64,000 bases of DNA from Pseudomonas fluorescens (lineage in GTDB: Bacteria; Pseudomonadota; Gammaproteobacteria; Pseudomonadales; Pseudomonadaceae), in NCBI RefSeq assembly GCF_902498065.1, contig NZ_CABVIR010000010.1, positions 1 to 64,000 on the forward strand. Reading direction: 5' to 3'. A program made the position numbers and the translations under genes. This document shows, one piece after another, positions 50,635-59,701 of this stretch. The notes beneath the pieces are model-generated. The model ran no database searches. It was not told the origin of the DNA and was given only the letters and a program-made list of their open reading frames with translations. Position 1 is the stretch's first letter, and each line of letters begins with the position of its first letter.

Positions 50635-53388
50635 TCAAGCATTTATACGGGCATGCGCGGCCAGGCGATTGATGGCCCGGTCGAGGTCTTCCAAGGCCCG
50701 GGGAGCTTTCGGGTCCTGTTGCTTGAGCAGGGTTTCGCTGCGTTGGCAGGCCGCGCGCAGCTGCGGCACGCCGCAATAACGGGTAGCGCCGTGCAGGCGA
50801 TGCACCCGTTCGATCAAGGCATTGTGGTCGTTGGTCTCCCGGGCCACGCGGATCGCTTCGCGGTCGGCCTCCAGCGATGCCAACAGCATCGCCAGCATGT
50901 CCGCTGCCAGATCCGCCTTGCCCGCCGCCAGCCGCAACCCTTCTTCGTGATCCAGCACCTGCAACTCGTGGCTGCCACCGTGACTGTCGCTGGAACGCTC
51001 GGGTCCCTGATTGCGCAGCGCCAGGCCGGTCCACTTCAACACCACCTGCGCCAATTGCCGCTCGCTGATTGGTTTGGTCAGGTAATCGTCCATGCCACTT
51101 TGCAGCAGTGCGCGTTTTTCGTTGGCCATCGCGTGAGCGGTCAGCGCCACGATCGGCAGCGGCGTGCAATGCCGTTCGCTTTCCCACTGGCGAATGGTTT
51201 CGGTGGTCTGGCGCCCGTCCATGCCGGGCATCTGCACGTCCATCAACACCAGATCGAAGGTCTCGGTCTGCACCGCTTTGACGGCGGCATATCCGCTTTC
51301 CACCGCAAGCACCTTGGCGCCGAGGTCTTCGAGCAGGGTTTGCACCAGCAACAGATTGGCCGGGTTGTCGTCGACGCAGAGTACCTTCGGCGCACGGCTG
51401 GACACCGGCTCGCCAGGGTCGCTGCGCAGTTGACGCGGATTGACCAGATCAGACAAGGCCCGGCGCAGCTTGCGCGTGCAGGCCGGTTTGGCCTGGAGCT
51501 GGCTGTGCGGGTTCGGCACCGAGAGGTGGAACAGCGTCTGTTCGGTGGTCGGGCACAGCACCAGCACTTTGCAGCCAAGGTGCTCCAGGTCCCAGATGTG
51601 CTGGTTGAGGCGCTCCGGCGGCATGTCGTTGCTGGTGATGCCGAGCACGGCGAGGTCGATCGCCTGATCGGTCTGATGCGCGCCGGTCACGCCATTGGTC
51701 AGGCTTTCCAGGGTATTGAACGGTGTGACTTCCAGGCCACAGTCTTCCAGTTGATGCTGCAACGCCTGACGGGCCAGTTCGTGGTTTTCCAGCACCGCGA
51801 CCCGGCGTCCGAGCAACGGCGGGCCGGGCAGGTCTTCGGCATCGTCACGGGTTTTGGGCAGGCTCAGGCTGATCCAGAATTCCGAGCCTTCGCCCGGCGT
51901 GCTGTCGACACCGATCTCGCCGCCCATCTGTTCGATCAGACGCTTGGAAATCACCAATCCCAAACCAGTGCCGCCGGGTTGCCGGGACAGCGAGTTGTCG
52001 GCCTGGCTGAAGGCCTGGAACAACGCGCGTACGTCCTCGTTCGACAGGCCGATGCCGGTGTCCTGAATGCTGATGCGCAGTTGCACGCTGTCTTCGTGTT
52101 CTTCTTCGAGCATGGCGCGGGCGACGATGGTGCCTTCGCGGGTGAACTTGATCGCGTTGCTCACCAGGTTGGTGAGAATCTGCTTCAGTCGCAGCGGATC
52201 GCCGACCAGCGACAGCGGCGTATCGCGATAGACCAGGCTCACCAGCTCCAGTTGTTTGGCGTGGGCGGCCGGGGCGAGGATGGTCAGAGTGTCCTGGAGC
52301 AAATCGCGCAGGTTGAACGGAATATGGTCGAGCACCAGTTTTCCGGCCTCGATTTTCGAGAAGTCGAGGATCTCGTTGATGATCCCCAGCAGGCTGTCGG
52401 CGGATTTCTCGATGGTGCCCAGGTAATCGAGCTGGCGCGGGGTCAGCTCGCTTTTTTGCAGCAGGTGGGTGAAACCGAGAATGCCGTTGAGCGGCGTGCG
52501 GATTTCATGGCTCATGTTGGCAAGGAATTCGGATTTGATCCGGCTCGCTTCCAGGGCTTCTTTACGCGCCAGGTCCAGTTCGATGTTCTGGATTTCGATG
52601 GTTTCCAGATTCTGGCGCACGTCTTCGGTGGCCTGGTCGATGCTGTGTTGCAATTCTTCCTGGGCGTTTTGCAAAGTGCCGGCCATGCGGTTGATGCCGG
52701 ACGCCAGTTCATCCAGCTCCTGACTGCCGAGCGGCGGCAGGCGGGTCTCCAGGTGACCGTCCTTGAGCTGTGCCACCGCTTGCTTGATCTGGCTCAGCGG
52801 CCGATTGATCGTACGGCCCATGCGCAATGCCAGCAGCGCCGCGCCGGCGAGCCCCGCGCCGATCAACAGCAGGCTGGCGAACAGGCTGCGATAACCGCGC
52901 AGCAGCATGCCGTTGTGAGAAAGTTCGAGTTCGACCCAGCCCAGCAGGCGGTCAGCTTCATCGGGTATCAGGTCACCGGCCATGTTGCGGTGTTTGCCGA
53001 ACACCGGCAGCAGATAACGCGTCGCATCGTTGCCGCTACGGCGCAGCATCTGCGAACCATTGCCCAACGGCGCCGGATTGAGCATGGTCGGGCCGGCATG
53101 CGCCAGTGACGCGCGGTCCGGGGCGAGGAACGTCACCGCGCGCACGTCGGGCGTTTCCAGCGATTGGGTGGCAATGCGCTCCAGCAGTTCAGTGTCCTTG
53201 TGGCTCATGGCCGGCGCGACAAGGGGCGCGAGCTGTTCGGCGATCATTTCGCCACGCTGCATGAGTTGGGTTTGCAGGTCGGATTGCTGCATCCAGGTGA
53301 AATAGCCGCCCAGCACCAGGGCCATCAGGCTGGTCGGAAGCAAGGTCAGCAACAGCACGCGGCCTTTTATTCCCAGTTTCTTGAGCAC
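50635..53388 (-). CDS. gacS: hybrid sensor kinase GacS
   Basis: 917 aa from GTG 53388 (AGGAGA 7 nt upstream; the open frame extends 19 codons further without a site). Two membrane helices (about 10-30, 165-190) flank a periplasmic region; HAMP (RTINRPLSQIKQAVAQLKDG) follows; HisKA NMSHEIRTPLNGILG with His near 294; HATPase (TGIGLSNEDV, GGTGLGLVISKRL); receiver with LVLMDVQMPGMDG (Asp near 717); and a C-terminal Hpt with RVHRLHGATRYCG. It phosphorylates GacA, driving the small RNAs that titrate RsmA. Intact. Confidence 0.95.
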   Translation of the reverse strand: MLKKLGIKGRVLLLTLLPTSLMALVLGGYFTWMQQSDLQTQLMQRGEMIAEQLAPLVAPAMSHKDTELLERIATQSLETPDVRAVTFLAPDRASLAHAGPTMLNPAPLGNGSQMLRRSGNDATRYLLPVFGKHRNMAGDLIPDEADRLLGWVELELSHNGMLLRGYRSLFASLLLIGAGLAGAALLALRMGRTINRPLSQIKQAVAQLKDGHLETRLPPLGSQELDELASGINRMAGTLQNAQEELQHSIDQATEDVRQNLETIEIQNIELDLARKEALEASRIKSEFLANMSHEIRTPLNGILGFTHLLQKSELTPRQLDYLGTIEKSADSLLGIINEILDFSKIEAGKLVLDHIPFNLRDLLQDTLTILAPAAHAKQLELVSLVYRDTPLSLVGDPLRLKQILTNLVSNAIKFTREGTIVARAMLEEEHEDSVQLRISIQDTGIGLSNEDVRALFQAFSQADNSLSRQPGGTGLGLVISKRLIEQMGGEIGVDSTPGEGSEFWISLSLPKTRDDAEDLPGPPLLGRRVAVLENHELARQALQHQLEDCGLEVTPFNTLESLTNGVTGAHQTDQAIDLAVLGITSNDMPPERLNQHIWDLEHLGCKVLVLCPTTEQTLFHLSVPNPHSQLQAKPACTRKLRRALSDLVNPRQLRSDPGEPVSSRAPKVLCVDDNPANLLLVQTLLEDLGAKVLAVESGYAAVKAVQTETFDLVLMDVQMPGMDGRQTTETIRQWESERHCTPLPIVALTAHAMANEKRALLQSGMDDYLTKPISERQLAQVVLKWTGLALRNQGPERSSDSHGGSHELQVLDHEEGLRLAAGKADLAADMLAMLLASLEADREAIRVARETNDHNALIERVHRLHGATRYCGVPQLRAACQRSETLLKQQDPKAPRALEDLDRAINRLAAHARINA

Positions 53389-53580
53389 GCATCTCTCCTG
53401 CATCCAGCCATTTAAGAACCTGCACGTACATCCGGTACACGCCACTTGCGCAGTGTAGCGATTTGCTTGCGGGCAATCCTCGTAAAATTGATGTCGTCAT
53501 TCGTCGGGCAGTCCATCGCTTTTACGTGGCCGGCAAACCTTGGGTTGCCCACGGCGAGGCAATCTTGAATAATCGCCAAC

Positions 53581-53595
53581 TGAGAATTATTTGCA
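53581..53595. promoter_or_regulatory. candidate Fur box at the pirR start
   Basis: TGAGAATTATTTGCA matches the 7-1-7 Fur consensus TGATAATNATTATCA at 11 of 14 positions. It ends 7 nt before ATG 53603, so bound Fur would cover the translation-initiation region's DNA. Confidence 0.5.
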
Positions 53596-53602
53596 GATAC
53601 TC

Positions 53603-54325
53603 ATGACTCCCATCTCTGTTGGCCATCCCCGAATCCTCTCCATCGAAGACGACCTGGTGCTTGGTGCTTATGTGCACGAGCAACTGGGCCGCAACGGGTT
53701 CCAGGTGACCTGGTGCCAAAACGGCCAGGAAGGCCTGGCGATGGCTCGTGAGCAAGCCTTCGATGTGGTGCTGATGGACATTCTGCTGCCGGGCATGAAC
53801 GGACTGAACGTGCTGACTCAATTGCGCCAGAGCCATTCAACCCCGGTGGTGCTGATGTCGGCGCTGGGCGCCGAAGCTGATCGCATCAGCGGTTTCCGCC
53901 TCGGCGCCGACGATTATCTGCCCAAGCCCTTCAGCATGGCCGAGTTGCGCGTGCGCATCGAAGCGATCCTGCGGCGCGTGGCACTGGATCGTCGCCCCGC
54001 ACCCGCGCCGGTTGCCCTGGCGGCGGACAGTCTGCGTTTCGACGATGAATGCGCCGAGGTGTTCTATGGCGAACACGCCGCCGGCCTGACCCGCAGCGAG
54101 TACCGGTTGCTGGAGACCCTCCACCGCAACGGCGATGAGGTGCTGAGCAAAGCCTTCCTTTATCAGCACGTGCTGCAACGGGGCTACGCGGCTCACGACC
54201 GCAGCCTCGACATGCACATCAGTCAGATCCGTCGCAAGCTCAAGGCCATCGGCTACAGCGAGCGGGAAGTGCGCACGGTGTGGGGCAAAGGCTATGTCTT
54301 GAGCGCTGATCATGAAGTGGTCTGA
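53603..54325 (+). CDS. pirR: response regulator, PirR-type
   Basis: 240 aa from ATG 53603 (a TTG 12 nt upstream is also open). The receiver has RILSIEDDLVLGAYVHEQLG, phospho-Asp in VVLMDILLPGMNG near 57 and LPKPFSM; the OmpR winged helix has GLTRSEYRLLETLHRNGDEV and ends VRTVWGKGYVLSA. Position between gacS and the cysM cluster matches P. aeruginosa pirR, which activates the ferric enterobactin receptor pirA. It overlaps pirS by 14 bp. Confidence 0.8.
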   Translation: MTPISVGHPRILSIEDDLVLGAYVHEQLGRNGFQVTWCQNGQEGLAMAREQAFDVVLMDILLPGMNGLNVLTQLRQSHSTPVVLMSALGAEADRISGFRLGADDYLPKPFSMAELRVRIEAILRRVALDRRPAPAPVALAADSLRFDDECAEVFYGEHAAGLTRSEYRLLETLHRNGDEVLSKAFLYQHVLQRGYAAHDRSLDMHISQIRRKLKAIGYSEREVRTVWGKGYVLSADHEVV

Positions 54326-55736
54326 CCTGCCGGGCAGGCATTCGCTGTTCTGGAAACTCGCCTGCCTGCTGGTGGCATTCTGTCTGCTGATGATCTGGCT
54401 GAGCTGGTCCTGGGGCCGCTACATGGAGGAGCGCAACCAGTTCCTGTCGGACGAGGCCCGAGGCACACTGACGGGGTATGCCGCCGAAGCCGAACAGGCG
54501 TGGCAGCAGGGGCAAAGTGCAGGCGTCGATGCCTGGCTGCAGGAGATGCGACAACGCGAAGCGGGCTGGGTGGGCGTGATTGGCGGGGATCTACAGTCGT
54601 TGAGCAGCTACGCGCTGACGGACCCGGAAATCCAGCACCTGACTTTTCTGCGCGGCCTGGACTGGCCCATTCACAAAAAACGCCTGCCGTGGCTGCGCGT
54701 GCCGTTTCCCGGCGACTCATCCGCCGGCAGCCTGGTGATCGAACTGCCCCAGCGATTCATGCCGGGGCGCTACCGCGTGTTCTGGCGTGTGATCACCAAC
54801 GGCGTGATTCCCGGATTGTTCACTTTGCTGTTGTGTGTCGGGCTGTATCGATTGCTGGTGGTGCCCCTCAATCAATTGCGCGAGCAGGCCAATGCATGGC
54901 GCGCCGACCAATTGGGCGTGCGCCTGTCGAGCCGCACGACCAATCGTTCCGATGAACTGGGTGAGCTGGGCCGCGCGTTCGATCACATGTCCGAGCGCCT
55001 GCAAAGCACGGTGGCCCTGCAGCAACAACTGCTGCGCGACCTGTCCCACGAATTGCGCACACCCTTGAGCCGTTTGCGCGTGGCGAGCGAGGGCGAGCAA
55101 AGCCTGACGCAACTACGCGAACGCATTGGCCGCGAAGTCGATGGCATGCAACGCTTGGTCGAAGACACGCTGCAACTGGCCTGGCTCGACACCGAGCGCA
55201 CGCCCTTGCCCGACGAGGCGATCCAGATCCAGGCGCTGTGGGAAATGCTCACGGAAAACGCCTGCTATGAAAGTTGTTGTCCCACCGACCAATTGCAGTG
55301 TGCAGTGGATTCATCCAGCTGGGTGCGCGGCAATCTCAACACGCTGGCTCAGGCCCTGGAAAACATCCTGCGCAATGCCATTCGCCATTCACCGAAGGGT
55401 GGGATTGTGCGTCTGGATGGACGGCGCGACGGTGATTACTGGCACCTGTGGCTCGAGGACGAGGGGGGTGGGGTGGCGGAAGAGGATCTGGAGCGGATCT
55501 TCTCGCCCTTCACCCGGCTTGATGGTTCGCGCCCCGGAAATGGTGGGTTCGGGTTGGGGTTGAGCATTGCGCGGAACGCGGTGCAGCGGCAGGGCGGGCG
55601 GCTTTGGGCGGAGAACAGCGGGGCCGGGTTGCGGCTGAATATGCGGTTATTGGCTGATGATGGTGTTGTCAGTGATGACGCCATCGCGGGCAAGCCCGCT
55701 CCCACAGTGGATGTGTGTCGGCCACAGTTTGTTTGA
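54312..55736 (+). CDS. pirS: sensor histidine kinase, PirS-type, with REP-encoded C-terminus
   Basis: 474 aa. Membrane helices at about 15-35 and 155-180; periplasmic sensor between; HAMP (PLNQLREQANAWRADQLGV); HisKA DLSHELRTPLSRLRV near 245; N-box QALENILRNAIRHS near 353; DEGGGVAEED and GGFGLGLSIARNAV. The domain ends near residue 447 (LNMRLLADDG); the last residues, including AIAGKPAPTVDVC, are translated from the REP element at 55681. The signal in P. aeruginosa is linked to enterobactin use. Its usual target gene pirA is not downstream. Confidence 0.8.
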   Translation: MKWSDLPGRHSLFWKLACLLVAFCLLMIWLSWSWGRYMEERNQFLSDEARGTLTGYAAEAEQAWQQGQSAGVDAWLQEMRQREAGWVGVIGGDLQSLSSYALTDPEIQHLTFLRGLDWPIHKKRLPWLRVPFPGDSSAGSLVIELPQRFMPGRYRVFWRVITNGVIPGLFTLLLCVGLYRLLVVPLNQLREQANAWRADQLGVRLSSRTTNRSDELGELGRAFDHMSERLQSTVALQQQLLRDLSHELRTPLSRLRVASEGEQSLTQLRERIGREVDGMQRLVEDTLQLAWLDTERTPLPDEAIQIQALWEMLTENACYESCCPTDQLQCAVDSSSWVRGNLNTLAQALENILRNAIRHSPKGGIVRLDGRRDGDYWHLWLEDEGGGVAEEDLERIFSPFTRLDGSRPGNGGFGLGLSIARNAVQRQGGRLWAENSGAGLRLNMRLLADDGVVSDDAIAGKPAPTVDVCRPQFV

Positions 55737-55776
55737 ACAATCCCCGCACCCTGTGGGAGCGGGCTTGCCCGCGAAG
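55681..55776. repeat. REP pair overlapping the pirS 3' end
   Basis: CCATCGCGGGCAAGCCCGCT...CACAG (55681-55707) faces CTGTGGGAGCGGGCTTGCCC...GCGAAGAGG (55751-55776). The left copy lies within the pirS frame, before its TGA at 55734-55736. Confidence 0.85.
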
Positions 55777-56032
55777 AGGCCCTTCGGGTCACCCTCACGA
55801 AAAAGTTTCACCGCTGGTGAGGCAATTATCCTGGTCGCACATTCCAGGCCTTGAATGTCACCTTTTTGAGGTGAAAGAGCAGTGTGAGTGGGTGTTCTTA
55901 GTTATATGTCGGAAGTGTCCTACGTGACGAGATGTTCTTGTGTAAGAAGTTTCTGAAAATAATTAAAAGTCTCAAGACTTTGTTGGGTGTGTCGATATTC
56001 AGCTTGTGGCTTTAACTCAAGAGGAATAATCA
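55777..56032. other. start of a low-GC insert, non-coding
   Basis: After the REP pair composition drops in GC, with A/T runs (AAAATAATTAAAAGTCTC near 55956-55973). It presumably contains the promoter of the 56033 gene; TTGTGG and TATTC patches are too weak to call. Confidence 0.35.
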
Positions 56033-56554
56033 ATGAGTGTGATAATAAAAACGCCCGCCTTATCGAAGCAGGCTGATGCCTACGTTATTAAAAATCCGTA
56101 CGAGACAACCAATGTGCACACGATAACGGATGCCAGGGACGCTGCGGGGGTATTGAAACTGAGGAGTGACGCTATAATTGACAATTTAAAAAATTTTATT
56201 AAAGGGTTTGATTTTACATCGATAAGCACTAATGAGCTTGCCAGGGTTGGGTCTGAACTCTATGCGAGTGAGTTGATAGATAATCATGTGGCGAGCCATT
56301 TTATATCCGGCAATATGGCTTATGATCAGTATGGTCGCCAGACTGAAAAAGATGTCAAATTTAATGCGATTGCGCTGTTCAATCAAAAGTTAGGTGATAA
56401 CAAGGATTACGCCAGCAGTTGGCCCATGTACGCTCACCAAGAGTCATTCAAGGAGGTGACGAGGGCCTTGCTGGGGGCTAATCAAGTCATCAATGCACTC
56501 TCCTATTTTTCCCGATCAACTAGGAATGATTTGTCAATTAGCATTCAGGCCTGA
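56033..56554 (+). CDS. unknown protein of a low-GC insert (173 aa)
   Basis: 173 aa from ATG 56033 with AAGAGGAAT about 5 nt upstream, a good site. The gene is clearly AT-richer and uses rarer codons (AAA, ATA, TTA, TTT) than its neighbours. No signal peptide or membrane helix. The sequence has SVIIKTPALSKQADAYVIKN at the start, then FDFTSISTNELARVGSELYA, a helix-forming SELIDNHVASHFISGNMAYD and a C-terminal LGANQVINALSYFSRSTRND. I recognise no family. It lies where P. aeruginosa has pirA. Possibly acquired horizontally. Confidence 0.75.
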   Translation: MSVIIKTPALSKQADAYVIKNPYETTNVHTITDARDAAGVLKLRSDAIIDNLKNFIKGFDFTSISTNELARVGSELYASELIDNHVASHFISGNMAYDQYGRQTEKDVKFNAIALFNQKLGDNKDYASSWPMYAHQESFKEVTRALLGANQVINALSYFSRSTRNDLSISIQA

Positions 56555-56557
56555 ATC

Positions 56558-56589
56558 ACCGGCATCCGAAATATTTTTTGGACGCCGGT
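56558..56589 (+). terminator. hairpin after the 56033 gene
   Basis: ACCGGC-A-TCC pairs with GGA-C-GCCGGT around an AT-rich loop (GAAATATTTTTT). There is no T-run after it. Confidence 0.45.
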
Positions 56590-56599
56590 ACTTTGTTGG

Positions 56600-56977
56600 C
56601 TATCGATTATAGCGGGTGGTTCCAGAATATTGTCTGTCGACCGTTAGAGTGTTGGAGTGGCGGATTCTGTAAGTTCCCAGAGGGCCAAGCACAGAGGCAG
56701 TATTGCCAGTGCCACCGGCGACCGTCCTCCAGGTTGATCCAGTTAATCTTTCAATATACAAATCCGGGGGAGAACCCGAGCCTACAGCAGTAATAGTGGA
56801 AGAGATGTTGGCTTGCCGGCATCCGTTTGCGCCGGTAATGGTAAAAGGCCCTTGGGCAATGACGTCGGAGCTGGCGGATACCGTGCCATTGTAGGTATTC
56901 CGAATACTGGTGCATGCTGCCGAAGCTTGACTCGCAAGGATCAGCCCTGCGAAAGAAAACGCAATAAGGACTTTCAT
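56600..56977 (-). CDS. small exported protein of unknown function (125 aa)
   Basis: 125 aa from ATG 56977; the open frame continues 20 codons upstream, but the Met at 56977 begins a clean signal peptide (MKVLIAFSFAGLILASQASA, cleavage at ASA-AC). The mature 105 residues hold two Cys (near 22 and 53), likely one disulfide, and Gly/Ser/Thr-rich beta-prone text (PFTITGANGCRQANISSTIT; SPPDLYIERLTGSTWRTVAG; then YRIRHSNTLTV). It resembles a small periplasmic or secreted beta-sandwich. It converges with the 56033 gene. No family recognised. Confidence 0.7.
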   Translation of the reverse strand: MKVLIAFSFAGLILASQASAACTSIRNTYNGTVSASSDVIAQGPFTITGANGCRQANISSTITAVGSGSPPDLYIERLTGSTWRTVAGGTGNTASVLGPLGTYRIRHSNTLTVDRQYSGTTRYNR

Positions 56978-57324
56978 AGAGACGCTCGTTGGAAAATTAG
57001 TAGGTTGTGCGGTAGCGGCGCAATGCGTGTTCCGCATGACAAAAGACTATCGATGATGCCCCTTACCCACCAGTTCACGCCGGCCACCAAGCCTTGAGTG
57101 AAACGTCCGAGCAAGGCGTCCTTAAAGACCGATTTTTTTTTGAGAAAAAGAGTTTTTCCTACCTGTGTGATGCCCTTGTCTGAAAGGCGATGCTTGCAAT
57201 CAGGCGATTGCACATCTCGCGCCCCTTATTCCCATAAGCCATAAGCACCGCACTTTGCGTGATATGGCCTTCCAACGTTTGCCGGTATGATAGGCGCCCC
57301 CGCAGTCTGGATTGCGAATACGCC
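56978..57324. other. intergenic between the insert and cysM
   Basis: Starts AT-rich, with a T/A run near 57130-57150 (GATTTTTTTTTGAGAAAAAG), and returns to high GC near 57290. It carries the promoters of the divergent 56977 gene and cysM; no gene is supported. Confidence 0.4.
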
Positions 57325-58227
57325 ATGACCTTGCAGTACCCAACCATCGCCGATTGCGTCGGCAACACTCCGCTGGTCCGTTTGCAGCGCCTGCCCGGCG
57401 CCACCAGCAACACCCTTTTGCTCAAGCTCGAAGGGAACAACCCGGCGGGTTCGGTCAAGGACCGTCCGGCGCTGTCGATGATTACCCGCGCCGAGTTGCG
57501 CGGGCAGATCCACGTCGGCGATACGCTGATCGAAGCGACCTCGGGCAACACCGGGATCGCCCTGGCGATGGCCGCCGCGATCAAGGGTTACAAGATGATC
57601 CTGATCATGCCGGACAACTCCAGCGCCGAGCGCAAGGCCGCGATGACGGCCTATGGCGCCGAGCTGATTCTGGTCACCCAGGAAGAAGGTATGGAAGGCG
57701 CCCGCGACCTCGCTCAGCGAATGGAAGCCGAAGGCCGTGGCAAGGTGCTGGACCAGTTCGCCAACGGCGATAACCCGGAAGCGCACTACACCACCACCGG
57801 CCCGGAAATCTGGCGTCAGACCGAGGGCACCATCACCCATTTCGTCAGTTCGATGGGCACCACGGGCACCATCATGGGCGTGTCGCGCTATTTGAAAGAG
57901 CAGAGCGACACCGTGCAGATCGTTGGCCTGCAACCGATGGAAGGCTCGGCGATTCCGGGCATCCGTCGCTGGCCGCAGGAATACCTGCCGAAAATTTACC
58001 AGGCCGATCGCGTGGACCGGATCGTCGACATGGCGCAAAGCGAAGCCGAGGACGTGACTCGTCGTCTGGCCCGCGAAGAAGGCATCTTCTGTGGCGTGTC
58101 CTCGGGCGGTGCCGTGGCAGCGATGCTGCGCCTGTCCAAAGAAGTTGAAAACGCGGTGATCGTCGCGATCATCTGCGACCGTGGCGACCGTTACTTGTCG
58201 ACCGGCATTTTCGACGCGCCCAACTGA
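57325..58227 (+). CDS. cysM: cysteine synthase B (O-acetylserine/thiosulfate sulfhydrylase)
   Basis: 300 aa from ATG 57325. PLP Lys in NPAGSVKDRPALSMI near 41; TSGNTGIALAMAAAIKGYKM near 71; phosphate loop SSMGTTGTIMGVSRYL near 176; SSGGAVAAML near 257. The CysM form is indicated by the RPALSM (not RIALxM) Lys context and the ERKAAMTAYGAELIL segment. It makes cysteine, or S-sulfocysteine from thiosulfate. The stop overlaps the rlmD start (TGATG). Confidence 0.93.
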   Translation: MTLQYPTIADCVGNTPLVRLQRLPGATSNTLLLKLEGNNPAGSVKDRPALSMITRAELRGQIHVGDTLIEATSGNTGIALAMAAAIKGYKMILIMPDNSSAERKAAMTAYGAELILVTQEEGMEGARDLAQRMEAEGRGKVLDQFANGDNPEAHYTTTGPEIWRQTEGTITHFVSSMGTTGTIMGVSRYLKEQSDTVQIVGLQPMEGSAIPGIRRWPQEYLPKIYQADRVDRIVDMAQSEAEDVTRRLAREEGIFCGVSSGGAVAAMLRLSKEVENAVIVAIICDRGDRYLSTGIFDAPN

Positions 58228-59579
58228 TGGCCAAGCACGAGAGAGGCCTGCGCTTCCAGCCCACCGGCGGCAGCAAGGCCCCGCAAATTCCGACCGGCAA
58301 AAAGCAGCGCCTGACCATCGAGCGTCTGGCCAATGACGGTCGCGGTATCGCGTTTTTCGAAGGTCGGACCTGGTTCGTCCTCGGCGCATTGGCCGGTGAA
58401 GAAGTCGAGGCGCGCGTGTTGGGTGCCCACGGCAAAGTGGTCGAGGCGCGCACCGAACGGGTGTTCCAGGCCAGCGAATTGCGTCGCCCGGCGCCGTGCC
58501 CGCATGCCGGTCGCTGTGGTGGCTGCAGTGTTCAGCACCTGCCTCACACCGAACAACTCGCCCTGAAACAGCGCATGCTCGCCGAGCAATTGTCCAAGGT
58601 CGCCGGTGTCGAACCCGAAGAATGGGCAGCGCCGTTGAGCGGTCCGGAGTTCGCTTACCGTCGCCGCGCCCGTGTAGCGGTGCGCTGGGACATGAAAGCG
58701 AAAAAGCTCGAAGTCGGTTTCCGTGCGGCGGGCAGTCAGGACATCGTTGCAATCAATGAATGCCCGGTGCTGGTACAACCCTTGCAGCCGATCATGACCC
58801 GCTTGCCGGAGATGTTGCGGCGCTTGAGCAAACCTCAGGCGCTGGGGCATGTGGAATTGTTCAGCGGTTCGTCGCTGGCGGTGTTGCTGCGGCACATGGC
58901 GCCGTTGTCCGAATCCGACCTGACGATCCTGAAAGATTTTTGTGCATTCCATGAAGCTCAATTGTGGCTGCATGGCGAGGGCGAACCGCAACCGGTCGAG
59001 GCCGATCAGTCATTGGGCTATCGCCTTGAACAGTGGGATTTGAACCTGGCGTACCGGCCGGGAGATTTCATTCAGGTCAACGCGGCGGTCAACGAAGCGA
59101 TGGTCGCCCAAGCGCTGGACTGGCTGAAGCCGAACGCGGATGAACGCGTTCTCGATCTATTCTGTGGGCTGGGTAACTTTGCCTTGCCGCTGGCCAAAGC
59201 GGTTCGCGAAGTGGTGGCGGTCGAAGGTGTGCAGGCGATGGTCGAGCGGGCAGCCGCGAACGCCGCTAGCAACAATCTGCATAATGCGGCGTTTTTTCAG
59301 GCCGATTTATCCCAGCCTTTGACCGATGCCGAATGGGCGCGCGAAGGCTTTTGTGCGGTACTCTTGGACCCACCGCGTGACGGTGCTTTCGAGGTGGTGC
59401 GCAAGCTCAAGGCCCTGGGCGCCGAACGATTGGTGTATGTGTCGTGCAACCCTGCAACTCTGGCGCGCGACACGGTCGAATTGATCAAGCAGGGCTACCG
59501 GTTAAAACGTGCCGGGATTCTCGATATGTTTCCTCAGACGGCACATGTCGAGGCCATGGCGTTATTTGAAGCGAGCTAG
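58227..59579 (+). CDS. rlmD: 23S rRNA (uracil-1939-C5)-methyltransferase RlmD
   Basis: 450 aa. An N-terminal TRAM domain (KKQRLTIERLANDGRGIAFF), then the Fe-S cluster motif CPHAGRCGGCSVQHL near 91, the SAM-binding domain with VLDLFCGLGNFALPLAK near 308, LLDPPRDGAFEVV near 380, and the nucleophile in YVSCNPATLARD near 405. It methylates U1939 of 23S rRNA. It is translationally coupled to cysM, and relA follows. Confidence 0.94.
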   Translation: MAKHERGLRFQPTGGSKAPQIPTGKKQRLTIERLANDGRGIAFFEGRTWFVLGALAGEEVEARVLGAHGKVVEARTERVFQASELRRPAPCPHAGRCGGCSVQHLPHTEQLALKQRMLAEQLSKVAGVEPEEWAAPLSGPEFAYRRRARVAVRWDMKAKKLEVGFRAAGSQDIVAINECPVLVQPLQPIMTRLPEMLRRLSKPQALGHVELFSGSSLAVLLRHMAPLSESDLTILKDFCAFHEAQLWLHGEGEPQPVEADQSLGYRLEQWDLNLAYRPGDFIQVNAAVNEAMVAQALDWLKPNADERVLDLFCGLGNFALPLAKAVREVVAVEGVQAMVERAAANAASNNLHNAAFFQADLSQPLTDAEWAREGFCAVLLDPPRDGAFEVVRKLKALGAERLVYVSCNPATLARDTVELIKQGYRLKRAGILDMFPQTAHVEAMALFEAS

Positions 59580-59701
59580 GAAGGCTCGTCTGGTCCGACT
59601 GGCCGGCCCGTGCAGCCGCGTACCAGCCCGATGTGGGCTCATGGGCAACGAAGGTCAGCGATTTGACGCATTGAATCTGCGTCGTAGGGAAGGTAAGCAA
59701 G

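Noticed and set aside
50545..53109. An 854-codon plus-strand open frame opposite gacS
   Set aside because: Antisense shadow; composition is His/Gln/Arg-rich and no motif is present, while GacS is complete on the minus strand.
57226..58752. A 508-codon minus-strand frame across cysM and rlmD
   Set aside because: It spans two real genes on the other strand and has no motif.
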